DNA from: Rhizophagus sp. LPA8_4_AMF
Taxonomy: Eukaryota > Glomeromycota > Glomeromycetes > Glomerales > Glomeraceae
Reading direction: 5' to 3'
Assembly: GCA_021464525.1 (NCBI GenBank)
Contig: JADRCO010000502.1
Coordinates: 1 to 32,314, forward strand
DNA length: 32,314 nucleotides
This document shows, piece after piece, positions 23,655-32,314 of this stretch (positions within the stretch are counted from its first letter, which is position 1; each line of letters opens with the position of its first letter). A model generated the notes under the pieces. It had not been told where the DNA came from. It was given only the letters and a program-made list of their open reading frames with translations, and searched no databases. The position numbers and the translations under genes were made by a program.

Positions 23655-24787
23655 CACTAAAAATTATGTGTAAAATAACATAATAAGAAAATAAAATACC
23701 AGAATTAATGAACTGTTTTAAGATTAGGAATTAAGATAAATATAGAAAAATTGGAGACTATGACAAAATGTATTAATATTTGATACTCTGTATTGTTGCT
23801 GCGATTATAATCACCATGTTGATTGTTATGTTATCTGTGAAGTTTTATGGTGGCGAGTTTGACAAAGGATTTATAATAAATAGATGGTTTATGTATGGTA
23901 ATATAAACTTTATATTTCTGCAATTACAATTACAAACAGCTAAGTTTTGTTACGATACACATAAATATTGAACGATATACTGATGTTCATATGTATTATA
24001 TATTTCTTTCTTTAATACGTTATATTCTATGTTACTAGTAGTTTAATTAAGCTGATTTTATCACATAATACTTCACATTACACCAATTACAGTATTTATA
24101 ATATAATATGTACGCATTGCAATATAAAAAAAAAATATAATATAGTCTTAACCATCTTTTTCTGACAATTTAGACCACAGTCTTTGTGAAAACACATACT
24201 ATGATGTTGAATACTAGTGGTAAATAATCCATAATAAGCTTGTAAATTGTAGAACAATATCTCTTTACAATATACTAAAATTTGAAATCAGTAATTATTG
24301 AAAATATATAATTTTGCATTTTTACTGAGAGGAAATGAAAGTTGTGTGAAAACGAGAGTCGGTTCGGAATTTTATTGTATATGTGTTTAATGGAACTAAT
24401 ATCATAAAAATTGTTTCGGTTGTATATAAAATGCAAATCCATTAAAATAATATCTTAATTTTATTAATATTAGAGAAATTAATAATACTTTTTTTTTAAT
24501 ATCTTAAAATTAATATAGTAATGTACTTTTTGTATATATAATACAAATAAATGAAGTTACCTACCTATATAAAGCTACCTATTTCCTAAGTGTTAAGTTG
24601 ATTATTATGCTAAATAAGAATTATAAAATAATGTCGAAATGAAAATGATGATGATCCGATAAAGACTTATATATATCTAAATATATTGCTTTAATATCCC
24701 TGGTCAAGCATAATAGATATTTTATTTAACCCCTTTTTTAATATGCATCTACACAAAAACCAATAAATAAAAAAATTCTCTTCATCT
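23655..24787. other. Convergent 3' intergenic region
   Basis: This gap lies between the 3' ends of the coiled-coil gene and the Rap1 gene. It is AT-rich, with AATAAA-type strings near 23690 and, on the opposite strand, close to the Rap1 end. A short open frame at 23780-23971 starts with hydrophobic codons but has no family resemblance and looks accidental. Confidence 0.55.
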
Positions 24788-26290
24788 TTAAATATTTTTT
24801 TCTGTTCTTTTCTTGAGATATGATAAACGTTCTCTAGTTGATTCAATACTATGTTTACCAATAATGTTGTTTAAATTAACTACATCTTCTTCTTGATATT
24901 TTAATAACAGCTCATCTTCTTCATTAGTCCAAATTTTTGGATTGATTTCATTTCTATTACCAAACAGTAATAATTCCCTGGCTATATCGTAATGATAAGT
25001 TGACAACTGTAATGCAATTTTACACATTTCTTTTGGTCTACGAGTTTCATTTACTAGTTGATTAATATCCATCAAGGATTGTTGTTCACTAAAAACGAAT
25101 TCATTTTCTTTTGATTGGCTAATAGGTGTTATATTCCATTGTTTTTCAGTAGTACCATCTTCATAATCTTCATCTTCACCATCGCTTTCTTGTCGAACTC
25201 TTTTACCTTTTTGTTTTGGTACAACATCAGAATCGAGTGTATCTTGCCTTTGTATTTCTTTTTCTGTATCTTGTTGTCTTAATGCTTGACCAGTTTTACC
25301 TGAAATTAGTAATCCATTTTCAATTCCTGAATCTTCCGATACAGAGTAACCATCCTCTGATTCATTCAATTCATCATAAATTGTAAGATAATCATCTTCT
25401 ATTCCAACATTATTTTCACTACCTTCAGAATAATTTTTTTCGTTCTGTTGATCATTAACTATTGCTTCGAGAGGTGGTAGTTCTTCTTCGTCTGATACAC
25501 GTTCTTTTTCTTGAACAGTAGATTGTCCCAGTATCAAAGCTTCAGCAGCGGCATCATCAGATTCCAAGTCAAAGAAATCTAAGGATTCCTCTACGTTAAT
25601 TTGTTCTTTATTATTGTTAACTTCTTTTTCCTTGTTAGTTCTAGCAGCTTCTACTGTCCTATTCGTAATATCAGTAGAAGTCTCCTCCGAATCATTATTA
25701 GGCAACCATTTTTTTTCCCATTCTTTAACAAAATGAGGTTTGTCAATATATTTTTCTAAAGCATGATCCCGCCAAGATTGAGCAGTATGACGCGGATTTT
25801 GTTTAGCTAATTGCTCATAAATTTTATTACCACGAAGGTGCTTTGATTGATTAAGCAAGAATTCAAACAGTTCATTTTCATCTGACATTGAAAATGGTAC
25901 ACGGCCACCAGCTTTTCTTATTCTTTGCTCCATTATTTCAGATTTTGAAGAACTACGGCTTCGTTGAGGAGAATAATCTTGGTTTTGTTGTTGTAGAGGT
26001 GTTGTCAATAACTGTCGTTTTTGTGGTGTATTCATTTGCTGTTGTTCTTGAAGCGCTGAAGTTTGCTGTCGTTGGTGCTGTGATGTTTCTCTATTAGGAG
26101 TTTTATTTGAAGAGTCGGTATTTATATCTGTGGTTGCTTCTGGATGTTCGGTAGAAACATCACTATTCAATTCGGTTTCTTCAACCACTTTTTGCTTACT
26201 AAGTTGCATTCTTTTTCTTGTACTCATTCTAGTTGACCTAAGCTCAACAGCTTTAGGGTTCACAAAAGGCCGATTCTCTCTATTATACAT
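24788..26290 (-). CDS. RAP1: Rap1 / TERF2IP-type telomere protein
   Basis: One uninterrupted minus-strand frame gives 500 residues. A Rap1-type Myb domain spans about 129-183 (GGRVPFSMSDENELFEFLLN ... QSWRDHALEKYI), matching the GRI-F-DD ... HSWQSLKDRYLKHL pattern of human RAP1. A long acidic, glutamine-rich linker with a basic KQKGKRVR (about 359-366) follows. The C-terminus (about 430-498; NPKIWTNEEDELLLKYQEED, then RLSYLKKR) corresponds to the RCT of RAP1 (YPIWSRQDDIDLQ ... RRIEFRKK), which binds TRF2 or Taz1. Rap1 protects telomeres within shelterin. The first 125 residues are low-complexity Gln/Thr/Ser and contain no BRCT domain, unlike human and yeast Rap1. An in-frame TAG lies just upstream of the ATG, but it forms part of an AG acceptor-like site, so an upstream exon cannot be excluded. 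Confidence 0.85.
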   Translation of the reverse strand: MYNRENRPFVNPKAVELRSTRMSTRKRMQLSKQKVVEETELNSDVSTEHPEATTDINTDSSNKTPNRETSQHQRQQTSALQEQQQMNTPQKRQLLTTPLQQQNQDYSPQRSRSSSKSEIMEQRIRKAGGRVPFSMSDENELFEFLLNQSKHLRGNKIYEQLAKQNPRHTAQSWRDHALEKYIDKPHFVKEWEKKWLPNNDSEETSTDITNRTVEAARTNKEKEVNNNKEQINVEESLDFFDLESDDAAAEALILGQSTVQEKERVSDEEELPPLEAIVNDQQNEKNYSEGSENNVGIEDDYLTIYDELNESEDGYSVSEDSGIENGLLISGKTGQALRQQDTEKEIQRQDTLDSDVVPKQKGKRVRQESDGEDEDYEDGTTEKQWNITPISQSKENEFVFSEQQSLMDINQLVNETRRPKEMCKIALQLSTYHYDIARELLLFGNRNEINPKIWTNEEDELLLKYQEEDVVNLNNIIGKHSIESTRERLSYLKKRTEKNI

Positions 26291-26700
26291 TTTAATAGCT
26301 CCAAACGGTAGAAATAATATCTCCTAAATTGAAAAGGGCATTTCACAATAAAAGATAAAAAAAGATATATTACACAAACGTATTAACGATTTTTCCGTGG
26401 TTATTCAGATAACTTGTTTACGCGATTACTTTACGCAGATCGCATAGACGATTTAACTGATATAAAAATGCAAAAAAGTTTCATTTCCACGTGACTTTTG
26501 GCCAGCATTATAAACCTTCAGCCGACGTTAAGAAATTAACCAGGTGACAAATAGCAGGATTTAAAACTTTCGTTGTTAAAGTAGTATTGTAAAAGTTTGA
26601 AATAATACTTTTACTTTCTTTGTATTGATGATGCATATGATCTAACTATATAAAGATTATTTTATTAATAAAATTATTATTTGTTTCTATTTTTATTTTT
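26291..26700. promoter_or_regulatory. Rap1 upstream region
   Basis: This is the sequence before the Rap1 start on the minus strand. It includes a CACGTG box at 26488-26493, about 200 bases upstream of the start codon, and a TTTACGCGA string near 26417 resembling half of an MluI cell-cycle box. No coding exon is evident. Confidence 0.35.
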
Positions 26701-28690
26701 TTTAGGGTAAAAGCAACGCTTTTATTGAATTTAGTAAGTCCATGATGAGTTAATTGCAGACCTTTAAAAGCTCTCTACTTGACTATACTAAGAAACTACC
26801 TAATAAACTACTTGTCATCTCAAAAGAGATCCCATATGTGCATTGTCTTGCTTCTATTTACCTATACAAGTGATCATGGGGTAAACCTAGGTGCTCTTAG
26901 CAATAAACGCCTTGTAGTTTAAGAAATGCTGAAGACAAGCTGTGTTACAAATGGAATGAAATAGAAAAAAGAAAAAATTCTATTCAAAAAACAAATAAAG
27001 AAAATACAAGTAATAAAGAAAATAAAACTAGAAAGTAAAAGAAAAAAAATAAAGATCTATTTTCAGAAAAAGCTAAATCATAACTGTTTACCATAAATCC
27101 AGAGGGAGCTAAAAAAACAGCCGGTGGTAAAAGCAAGTCAGTCCTGGATAAGCTTTTTGAACATCTTCTTCAAAGTCTTGATTTCTGTATATAAAGCCCA
27201 TTTGCTGTATTTTAACTCAAAGTGTTTCTGTTTGGAAGTTGGGGTAGTTTTAAATTTCTTTTCTTCATCTTTTAGATTGGTATATAACTTTTTACTTGAA
27301 GTTCTTGGCCTAATAGGTATGATGTTTGATCTAAAAGCTACATTCTTCAGATTCTTTTTCAGATGATTAAGAATTGGAAAAAAATGGTTAGTATTTGGTT
27401 TCCTCTTACCAGAAAGCGACTTCAGAGCAGCATGACAAACCCATTTAAGATTCTGATCCATCTACTTGATGTTCTTTCCAATAACAAAGTTTAAGTTATC
27501 CTAATATTTGAGAAAAGCGATCAATTTGGTTTTACTGATTGGAAACTTAACTAGCTTATAAGATTTAATATTAGATTCCCAAAGAAATGGGTGGACATTG
27601 CCGTTAACTCATAGTGAATCATAAGTTAGTATTAATGCTAAAACATCGTATATAGCCGCTTGAAAGAGTTCTCTCTATTTTTGTTCTTTCAGATTCCACA
27701 AGGCAGAAAACCATCTCATATAATAATTTCCAAAAATGAAACCCAAGTATTGCAATCAAAAGCTTAATGTGCAGTAGTGAACATCTCAGTCTTAACTCGT
27801 ACTGTGGATATAGATGACCCCTAAATTAATTTTTCATAAAATTAATTTTGGTAAGCAATTTTAGCATTATGATATTTTTTAATATTTTTTATATAAATAA
27901 TTATAAAATAATTAAATAATTTAATGTATTTTAAGTTAAAGAATTCAAAAAAACTTAAACAAAATTTTGGCTATTAAATAAATTAATTTCAAAAATTAAA
28001 AATACAATTTCGGCATTTCAGATTTTGGCTTCTAGCCGAAATTAAAAAAAGCAATTTCAGAGCTATCTATAACTGTGAAGTATTCCTTCTGCGTCTTACG
28101 TCTGACTGAGATAGTAGTCCCTAAACTGCAAATTGCTAAAGAAAATACTGTGTATTCCAAACAGCTGAAATATCGTAAACTATAATATTGCAAATATTCG
28201 TAATAGTAGGACTTACAAGTTCATATCCAGTAATTATATAATTTGCGTCCTATTTGCAAGTTTTAGCCATCTTTATACCTTTTTTTAAAGTCAGCCTTTT
28301 GTTATTATCAAGTGTGGTCTTAATAATAGTCATAGCATATTTATTAGCCTTATACGAAGTGTTCATTTCATATGATGTAGTGAAGAAAGACGCAGTTATT
28401 TTTTCAGTAATACAGTACTTTGTTGTTATTGTTTAGCTGCAGCTGCAACTTGCGCCTTAGCTTTTCTCCTTTCACGTTTCCTTTTTGATTTAGATATCAC
28501 AGATACAAATAAATCGCCTTTGTTAACAGAAGTCATATTGTTAGCTGATTAGTACTCATCGTCGTCTTGCAATTACCATACTAAGATCAGTGTTAAGGGT
28601 AAATGTGGTAAGCTTTTCAAATTCAGGATCATTATCGCTATCAGGATGATCCTGATCGCATTTGTCTATCATGATATTATTAATATTTAA
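26700..28690 (-). mobile_element. Decayed retroelement coding relic, probably LINE ORF1-like
   Basis: On the minus strand between about 28,690 and 27,140 short protein-like fragments follow one another with several interruptions. They include ITASFFTTSYEMNTSYKANK and ANYIITGYELVSPTITN (about 28.2-28.4 kb), GTTISVRRKTQKEYFTVRVK (spanning the MITE site), and a final open stretch of 107 codons at 27138-27461 that is very lysine-rich. From memory, these resemble a repeat-encoded protein family very common in Rhizophagus genomes, which I associate with LINE-type elements. I could not check this. No reverse transcriptase domain is visible in the window, and the boundaries are approximate. A 263-base MITE has inserted into it. 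Confidence 0.45.
27809..28071. mobile_element. MITE, 8-base target duplication, inside the retroelement relic
   Basis: The ends are inverted repeats of about 25 bases, roughly 75% matching: TATAGATGACCCCTAAATT at the left and, reverse complemented, TATAGATAGCTCTGAAATT at the right. Flanks are ACTGTGGA (27801-27808) and ACTGTGAA (28072-28079), an 8-base target duplication with one mismatch. The size of 263 bases, high A/T interior and lack of coding capacity fit a non-autonomous DNA transposon. An 8-base duplication suggests hAT-type, though the terminal bases are not the usual CAGGG. An internal hairpin has perfect arms AATTTCGGC/GCCGAAATT at 28006-28014 and 28035-28043. Confidence 0.65.
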
Positions 28691-30070
28691 TAAACTTGTA
28701 AATTATGCTGCAAAATAAAAAAAAAACCCTAAAAAATATATATAAATAATAAAAAAGGTCAAAAATTTTATAATAATTCTACTATATAAGATTTTTATTA
28801 AGATAAATATACAAATTGTTTAAAGAAAAAATATTTAGAAATATATATTATTTATTCTATTAGTATTATTAGTTTAAGTTTTATTATCTTAACCTTATCA
28901 GTAAAATTTTATTTATTATTATTTATATATATATAGTAGTTCACAAAAATTATGCATTGTTCTAATTGAAAATATATACAGTATATTAAGATTAAATTAA
29001 ATCTAAATAAGATGAAATTTTAAATATAAATAATACAATATCTAACTATTATTAAATCATATATTTGATGTAAATTAATTGGTTAGTTTTTTAGTTACAT
29101 ATTATTTAGTTTTAAAATTCTAATGCATTACTTATATGGTTTTCTTGTTTTTTAAAAATTTTTATATACATTAACAATATATTTTATAGTAAAATAAATA
29201 ATAAATTAAATATTTTATGATATAAATTATTAATTAAATACAAAAAAAAGTAATAATTTTAATAATTTAAAGTGAATGCTAGGAAAGGAACCAAATAAAC
29301 AATGAAATCTATTGTCTAATTGGTCCTTTTTCCCAGCACTCATCCAATTTATTTATTAATCAAAATATTTAAGTAGTATTTTAGAAAATAAATATATAAT
29401 TTATATTTAAATTTTAGTAAATTAACCCAAATTTAACTTTTAAGTTTTAGTGAATTAATAAAAATTTAAAAGATAGTTATAATTTTTAATCTGTCAAATT
29501 GTATAGATTCTCTTATAATTATGTTATACATTTTGGCAAATTTAATAGATTTTTATTTGTATTTGCAGTATTTGGACAAATTCAGCAATTTTTTGCATAT
29601 TTTTATACATAATTAACATAATTAGTAAATTTATTTTTTACAATAAATAACAAAATTTTACAAATAGTAAATACTCCAGACAAAAACTAAATATCAGATA
29701 AAATATTCAAATTTTTTTTTTAAATAGCAAAAATTTAGATTTAGGAAATAAATATTAAATTTAAAAAGTTTATTTATTTTTAAAGTTTACATTTTATGTT
29801 TAATTTATTTAATTATAAATTAATTATATAATAATAAATTGAATATGCTGAATTATATAAATTTTTTAATTAACATAAAATCAGAAAATATCAAAATTAA
29901 TATTACTTCTAAATTACAGCTGAATTTAATTGATTTTAGCCAATTTTTCATATATTTGATTTGTCTTATTTTGACCAGTACTACTTGTATTATTCAATAT
30001 TTACCAATCCCCATTTACTATTTGTCTATAATTTACCTTTCGTCTATTATTCATTATTACCATCAAGTAT
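28691..30070. other. Extremely AT-rich gene-free stretch
   Basis: This interval is almost pure A/T, with short open frames dominated by Asn, Ile and Lys codons that look random. Its one structured part is the 70-base hairpin at 29273-29342. No gene, tRNA or coding relic is visible. Confidence 0.6.
29273..29342. repeat. 70-base near-complete hairpin
   Basis: The left arm TGAATGCTAGGAAAGGAACC and the right arm, reverse complemented, TGAGTGCTGGGAAAAAGGAC pair over about 23 bases with a few mismatches. Inside the loop, ACAAT and ATTGT pair again, so nearly the whole unit folds on itself. It is GC-richer than its surroundings. Candidates are a short fold-back MITE or a structured RNA; no target duplication is clear. 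Confidence 0.5.
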
Positions 30071-30117
30071 CTAAGACTAAAGCTTTGCATGAGCCAGCTT
30101 GAACTGAACCACAGTAT

Positions 30118-30361
30118 TAGGGTTCCGCAATTTGATTTGACATTTGACATTTGATTTGAATTCAATTCGAATTTGACAAATTCAAATCAGCTTAATTTAA
30201 TTTGATTTGAATTTGATTTGATTTGATTTGAAAATTGTTTAATTTAATTGGTCAATTTGACAAATATTTGATATTTGATTTGAATTTGATTTGAATCTAA
30301 TTTGATTTGACAAATTCAAATTAGCTTTATATTCGATTTGATTCGATTTTGAGGAACCCTA
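30118..30361. mobile_element. Inner hAT-like MITE nested in the outer one
   Basis: Ends are TAGGGTTCCGCAA and, reverse complemented, TAGGGTTCCTCAA, with the TAGGG start typical of hAT terminal repeats. The flanking direct repeat ACAGTAT occurs at 30111-30117 and 30363-30369; as 8 bases it is CACAGTAT and TACAGTAT. The 244-base interior is built of ATTTGATTTGA-type short repeats with two copies of GACAAATTCAAAT. It lies wholly inside the element at 30078-31059, so it inserted later. Confidence 0.75.
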
Positions 30362-30549
30362 TACAGTATGACTCGATTTAGCTCAAAAAAAAAATTTGAG
30401 CTCAAACTGGAGTAAACTGAGCCATAAAAATTTTAACTCAAGTTAAAGTAAGCTGAGCCAAGCCATGAAAAATCCTAGTTCAAGCCAAACTAGACTCAAG
30501 CTGGCTTGAGCTAACTTAAGCTTTATCTTCAGAAAATGTTTTGCAATAT

Positions 30550-30855
30550 TTTATTAAAATATCAAAAAAAATGTTGCAAAATATTTTTTTTAATATATTA
30601 TACAAAAAATGATTTTACATCGTCTTTTGTTAAAGTATCAAAAAAAATGGTGCGAAACATTTTTTATATAATATTATATAAAAAAATGATTTGCAATATT
30701 TTTTGTAATATATCAGAAAAAAATGTTGTGAAATGTTTTTTTAATAGATTATTAAATAAAAAATAGTTTCACAACATTTTTTGTTGAAGTATTAAAAAAA
30801 TGTTGCGAAATATTTATTATTATACAAAACATTTTGCAACATTTTTGTATGATAG
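30550..30855. repeat. Tandem repeat, about 77 bases, four copies
   Basis: Copies begin near 30550, 30626, 30702 and 30780 at TTTrTTAAArTATC-like strings, giving periods of 76, 76 and 78. Each contains AAAAAATGTTGCGAAA or a close variant, followed by an ATATTATA tract. The array forms the middle of the outer MITE. Copies have diverged by substitutions and small indels. Confidence 0.6.
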
Positions 30856-31066
30856 CTCAATTTAATTTGCAAGTTAGCTTGAGCAAGCTTGAGCTAAATA
30901 AATTCTGACTTGAGCTTTTTAAGCCAAGCCCATTGCTGGCTTAAGCTTTTTTCAAGCTGACTCATAAACTATCAAGCCATTTTAAACATGGCTCAGCTCA
31001 GCTCAACTTGAAAAGCTCAAGCCAACTTGCAAGCTAGCTCAGTTCATGCAGAACTTTACCTAAGAC

Positions 31067-31330
31067 CTAAAAAATAATAAAAAAAGTTAAATCCAGTTGT
31101 TTTAATAGAAAGTTTTAATTTTTTTTAAAATTTATCTGGAGGAATTAGTGCTTATCAGAGCTTACTGGTCAAAATCAAAACTTTTGGTTATGTGACTTTT
31201 GGCTAAATTTTAGCTAAAATTCAAACTGTGCAAAGTTTTAACTAAATTTTAACAATAATCTTTCAAAGATCATTTCTGAAGTTCCTTCATTCAGGTATAG
31301 GAATCTGTATTACCTAATGATAAATGAAAC
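31067..31330. other. Non-coding stretch between MITE and tandem array
   Basis: This AT-rich DNA contains direct repeats of AAATTTTAGCTAAAATTCAAA type around 31205-31250. No coding or RNA feature is seen. Confidence 0.4.
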
Positions 31331-31870
31331 TTTTTTTTTGTTTCAACCATTTTATTTCATTTTGAAATTAAAGGATAGGTAAATTTTATTTCAAAACTTC
31401 AATAAAAGTATTTTTTTTTTTTATAACTTTAATTAATTTTATTTTTTACTTCTTTCTTTTAAGTATCAGCTTCTTTGGATATATAAGTTTTGTTTCAAAA
31501 CTTCAAAAAAAATTAATATTTTTTTTTTATCTTTATTAATTTTATTTTTTTCTTCTTTTTTTAAGTATTGGCCTCTTTGAATAAGTAAATTCGTTTCAAA
31601 ACTTCAAAAAAAAAATATTTTTTTTTTTGTCTCTAATTAATTTTATATTTTCCTTTTTTCTTTTAGATATTAGCCTCTTTGTATAGGTAAATTTTATTTA
31701 TTTAACCTTTATTAAATTTTTTTTTTTTCTTCTAGGTATCAGTGTACTTTAGATTGGTAGGATGGGTAAGTTTTGAAACAAAAGTTTTAAAACTTTTTTT
31801 TGTATTTCTTTTTTTTAGATATTGTTCTCAACTTTACGCTTTGAGACTGATAGAATAGGTAAGTTTATAC
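31331..31870. repeat. Tandem array of about 100-base units with splice-site-like borders
   Basis: The string TCAAAACTTCAA recurs at about 31391, 31495 and 31596 (periods 104 and 101), and further diverged units follow to about 31870. Each unit has a long T-rich tract ending in AG or AAG, then a 20-40 base island, then GTAAxT. Three clear islands are 31667-31686 (ATATTAGCCTCTTTGTATAG), 31736-31765 and 31819-31858, each between TTTTAG or TTCTAG and GTAAAT or GTAAGT. The islands are related to each other. The repeat is certain; splicing is only a possibility. Confidence 0.55.
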
Positions 31871-32314
31871 ATGGCCTAGTAATTCTATATATTTGTATAA
31901 ATACGTAATTCGTAATCCTAATAATTAATTACCAAAATTTTTAAAAAATACGTAAATACATAAATAATTATGTTATATGTAAATAATTATGTAAATCTGG
32001 TCAGAATTAAGATTTTAATCAAATTATGTTTAAATATGTTTAGTTTTTGAATCGTTTCTCTGTTAATATTAATTGTAGAGATGTAATCTTAGCACCATTC
32101 GATTCATCTTAATGAGACGATTCAGATAATACCAAAATTATCGAAATCTGATCACTAGATCAGATCATTAAATAGCTTTTGAATCATAACTCTGCCAATA
32201 TCTACATCGGTAAATTTTTTAGGGTAAAAATCTGCGAAAATCTCCGGCCTAAATTTCTGCGCAGATCTGCTACCCTGTCAACGCACGTCGGAGAAAATTT
32301 TTAATAAAATCTGC
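31871..32314. repeat. Repeat-like tail with small hairpins, cut by the window end
   Basis: Two related segments starting TTTTGAATCGTTTCTCTG (about 32045) and TTTTGAATCATAACTCTG (about 32174) lie 130 bases apart. A hairpin TCTGATC/GATCAGA is at 32147-32164. A fold-back unit at 32220-32276 has AGGGTA...ATCTGCG at its left and the inverted counterpart at its right. The end may be the start of another transposable element that continues outside the window. Confidence 0.4.

Larger units (their letters stand above)
30078..31059. mobile_element. Outer hAT-like MITE, interrupted by a second one
   Basis: The left end TAAAGCTTTGCATGAGC matches the reverse complement of the right end TAAAGTTCTGCATGAAC. 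Flanks are CTAAGAC at 30071-30077 and again at 31060-31066; taken as 8 bases they are TCTAAGAC and CCTAAGAC. The subterminal parts are packed with AGCTCAAGC / GCTTGAGCT motifs in both orientations, like the subterminal transposase-binding motifs of hAT elements. A 77-base tandem repeat fills the centre. Without the inner insertion the element is about 730 bases and has no coding capacity. The superfamily is inferred from duplication length and subterminal motifs. Confidence 0.7.

Noticed and set aside
23780-23971. Small hydrophobic open frame after the coiled-coil gene, possibly a membrane peptide
   Set aside because: Only its first 20 codons are hydrophobic, it resembles no family, and it sits in a convergent 3' region with no promoter-like features.
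28254-28436. A 60-codon hydrophobic plus-strand open frame resembling a membrane protein
   Set aside because: It is antisense to the retroelement relic fragment ITASFFTTSYEMNTSYKANK, which explains both the open frame and its composition.
29839-30102. An 87-codon open frame running into the outer MITE
   Set aside because: It is dominated by Ile, Asn and Tyr codons in nearly pure A/T DNA, and its end crosses the MITE border, so it is accidental.
1-32314. tRNA, rRNA, CRISPR, operon or prokaryotic features
   Set aside because: I saw no tRNA-like T-arm and acceptor pairing, no rRNA-like sequence and no regularly spaced identical repeats. The splice structures and protein families show eukaryotic nuclear DNA.

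Overview
The window is nuclear DNA of a fungus. It is very AT-rich (roughly a quarter to 30% GC). Its genes are split by many short GT-AG introns of about 50-280 bases, and intergenic DNA is full of A/T runs. Protein content is fungal/opisthokont, and a decayed repeat protein plus abundant small inverted-repeat elements recall arbuscular mycorrhizal fungi of the Rhizophagus type. That species assignment is inference; no database was searched.

Layout. 1-2353: non-coding, with adjacent inverted repeats. 2354-5478 (+): a 14-exon protein combining a RING finger and an RRM. 6265-6934 (-): a synaptobrevin/VAMP R-SNARE. 8100-9920 (-): an intronless serine-rich disordered protein without a recognisable domain. 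11398-13609 (+): TPX2, a spindle assembly factor. 13781-18334 (+): the XPF/ERCC4 repair endonuclease in 17 exons, starting only 172 bases after TPX2. 18716-20812 (-): RCC1, the Ran exchange factor. 22465-23654 (+): an unidentified coiled-coil protein in 8 exons. 24788-26290 (-): a Rap1/TERF2IP-type telomere protein. 26700-32314: a gene-free repeat island holding a decayed retroelement coding relic, three inverted-repeat elements with 7-8 base target duplications (one inside another), a 77-base tandem repeat, and a tandem array with splice-site-like borders.

Functionally, RCC1 makes Ran-GTP on chromatin, and in animals Ran-GTP frees TPX2 from importin so that it activates Aurora A and nucleates spindle microtubules. 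Both ends of that pathway lie here on either side of XPF. XPF and Rap1 both have telomere roles in animals. This linkage may be chance. Exon structures were joined by hand, and every internal exon boundary given keeps the reading frame. The least certain points are the first exon of the synaptobrevin gene, a few weak donor sites, and the class of the relic at 26.7-28.7 kb.

I found no convincing wholly new biological system. The best leads are a TPX2 with an Aurora-docking motif in a fungus, the RING+RRM architecture, a possible intron inside a start codon, the nested MITEs, and the splice-signal tandem array.
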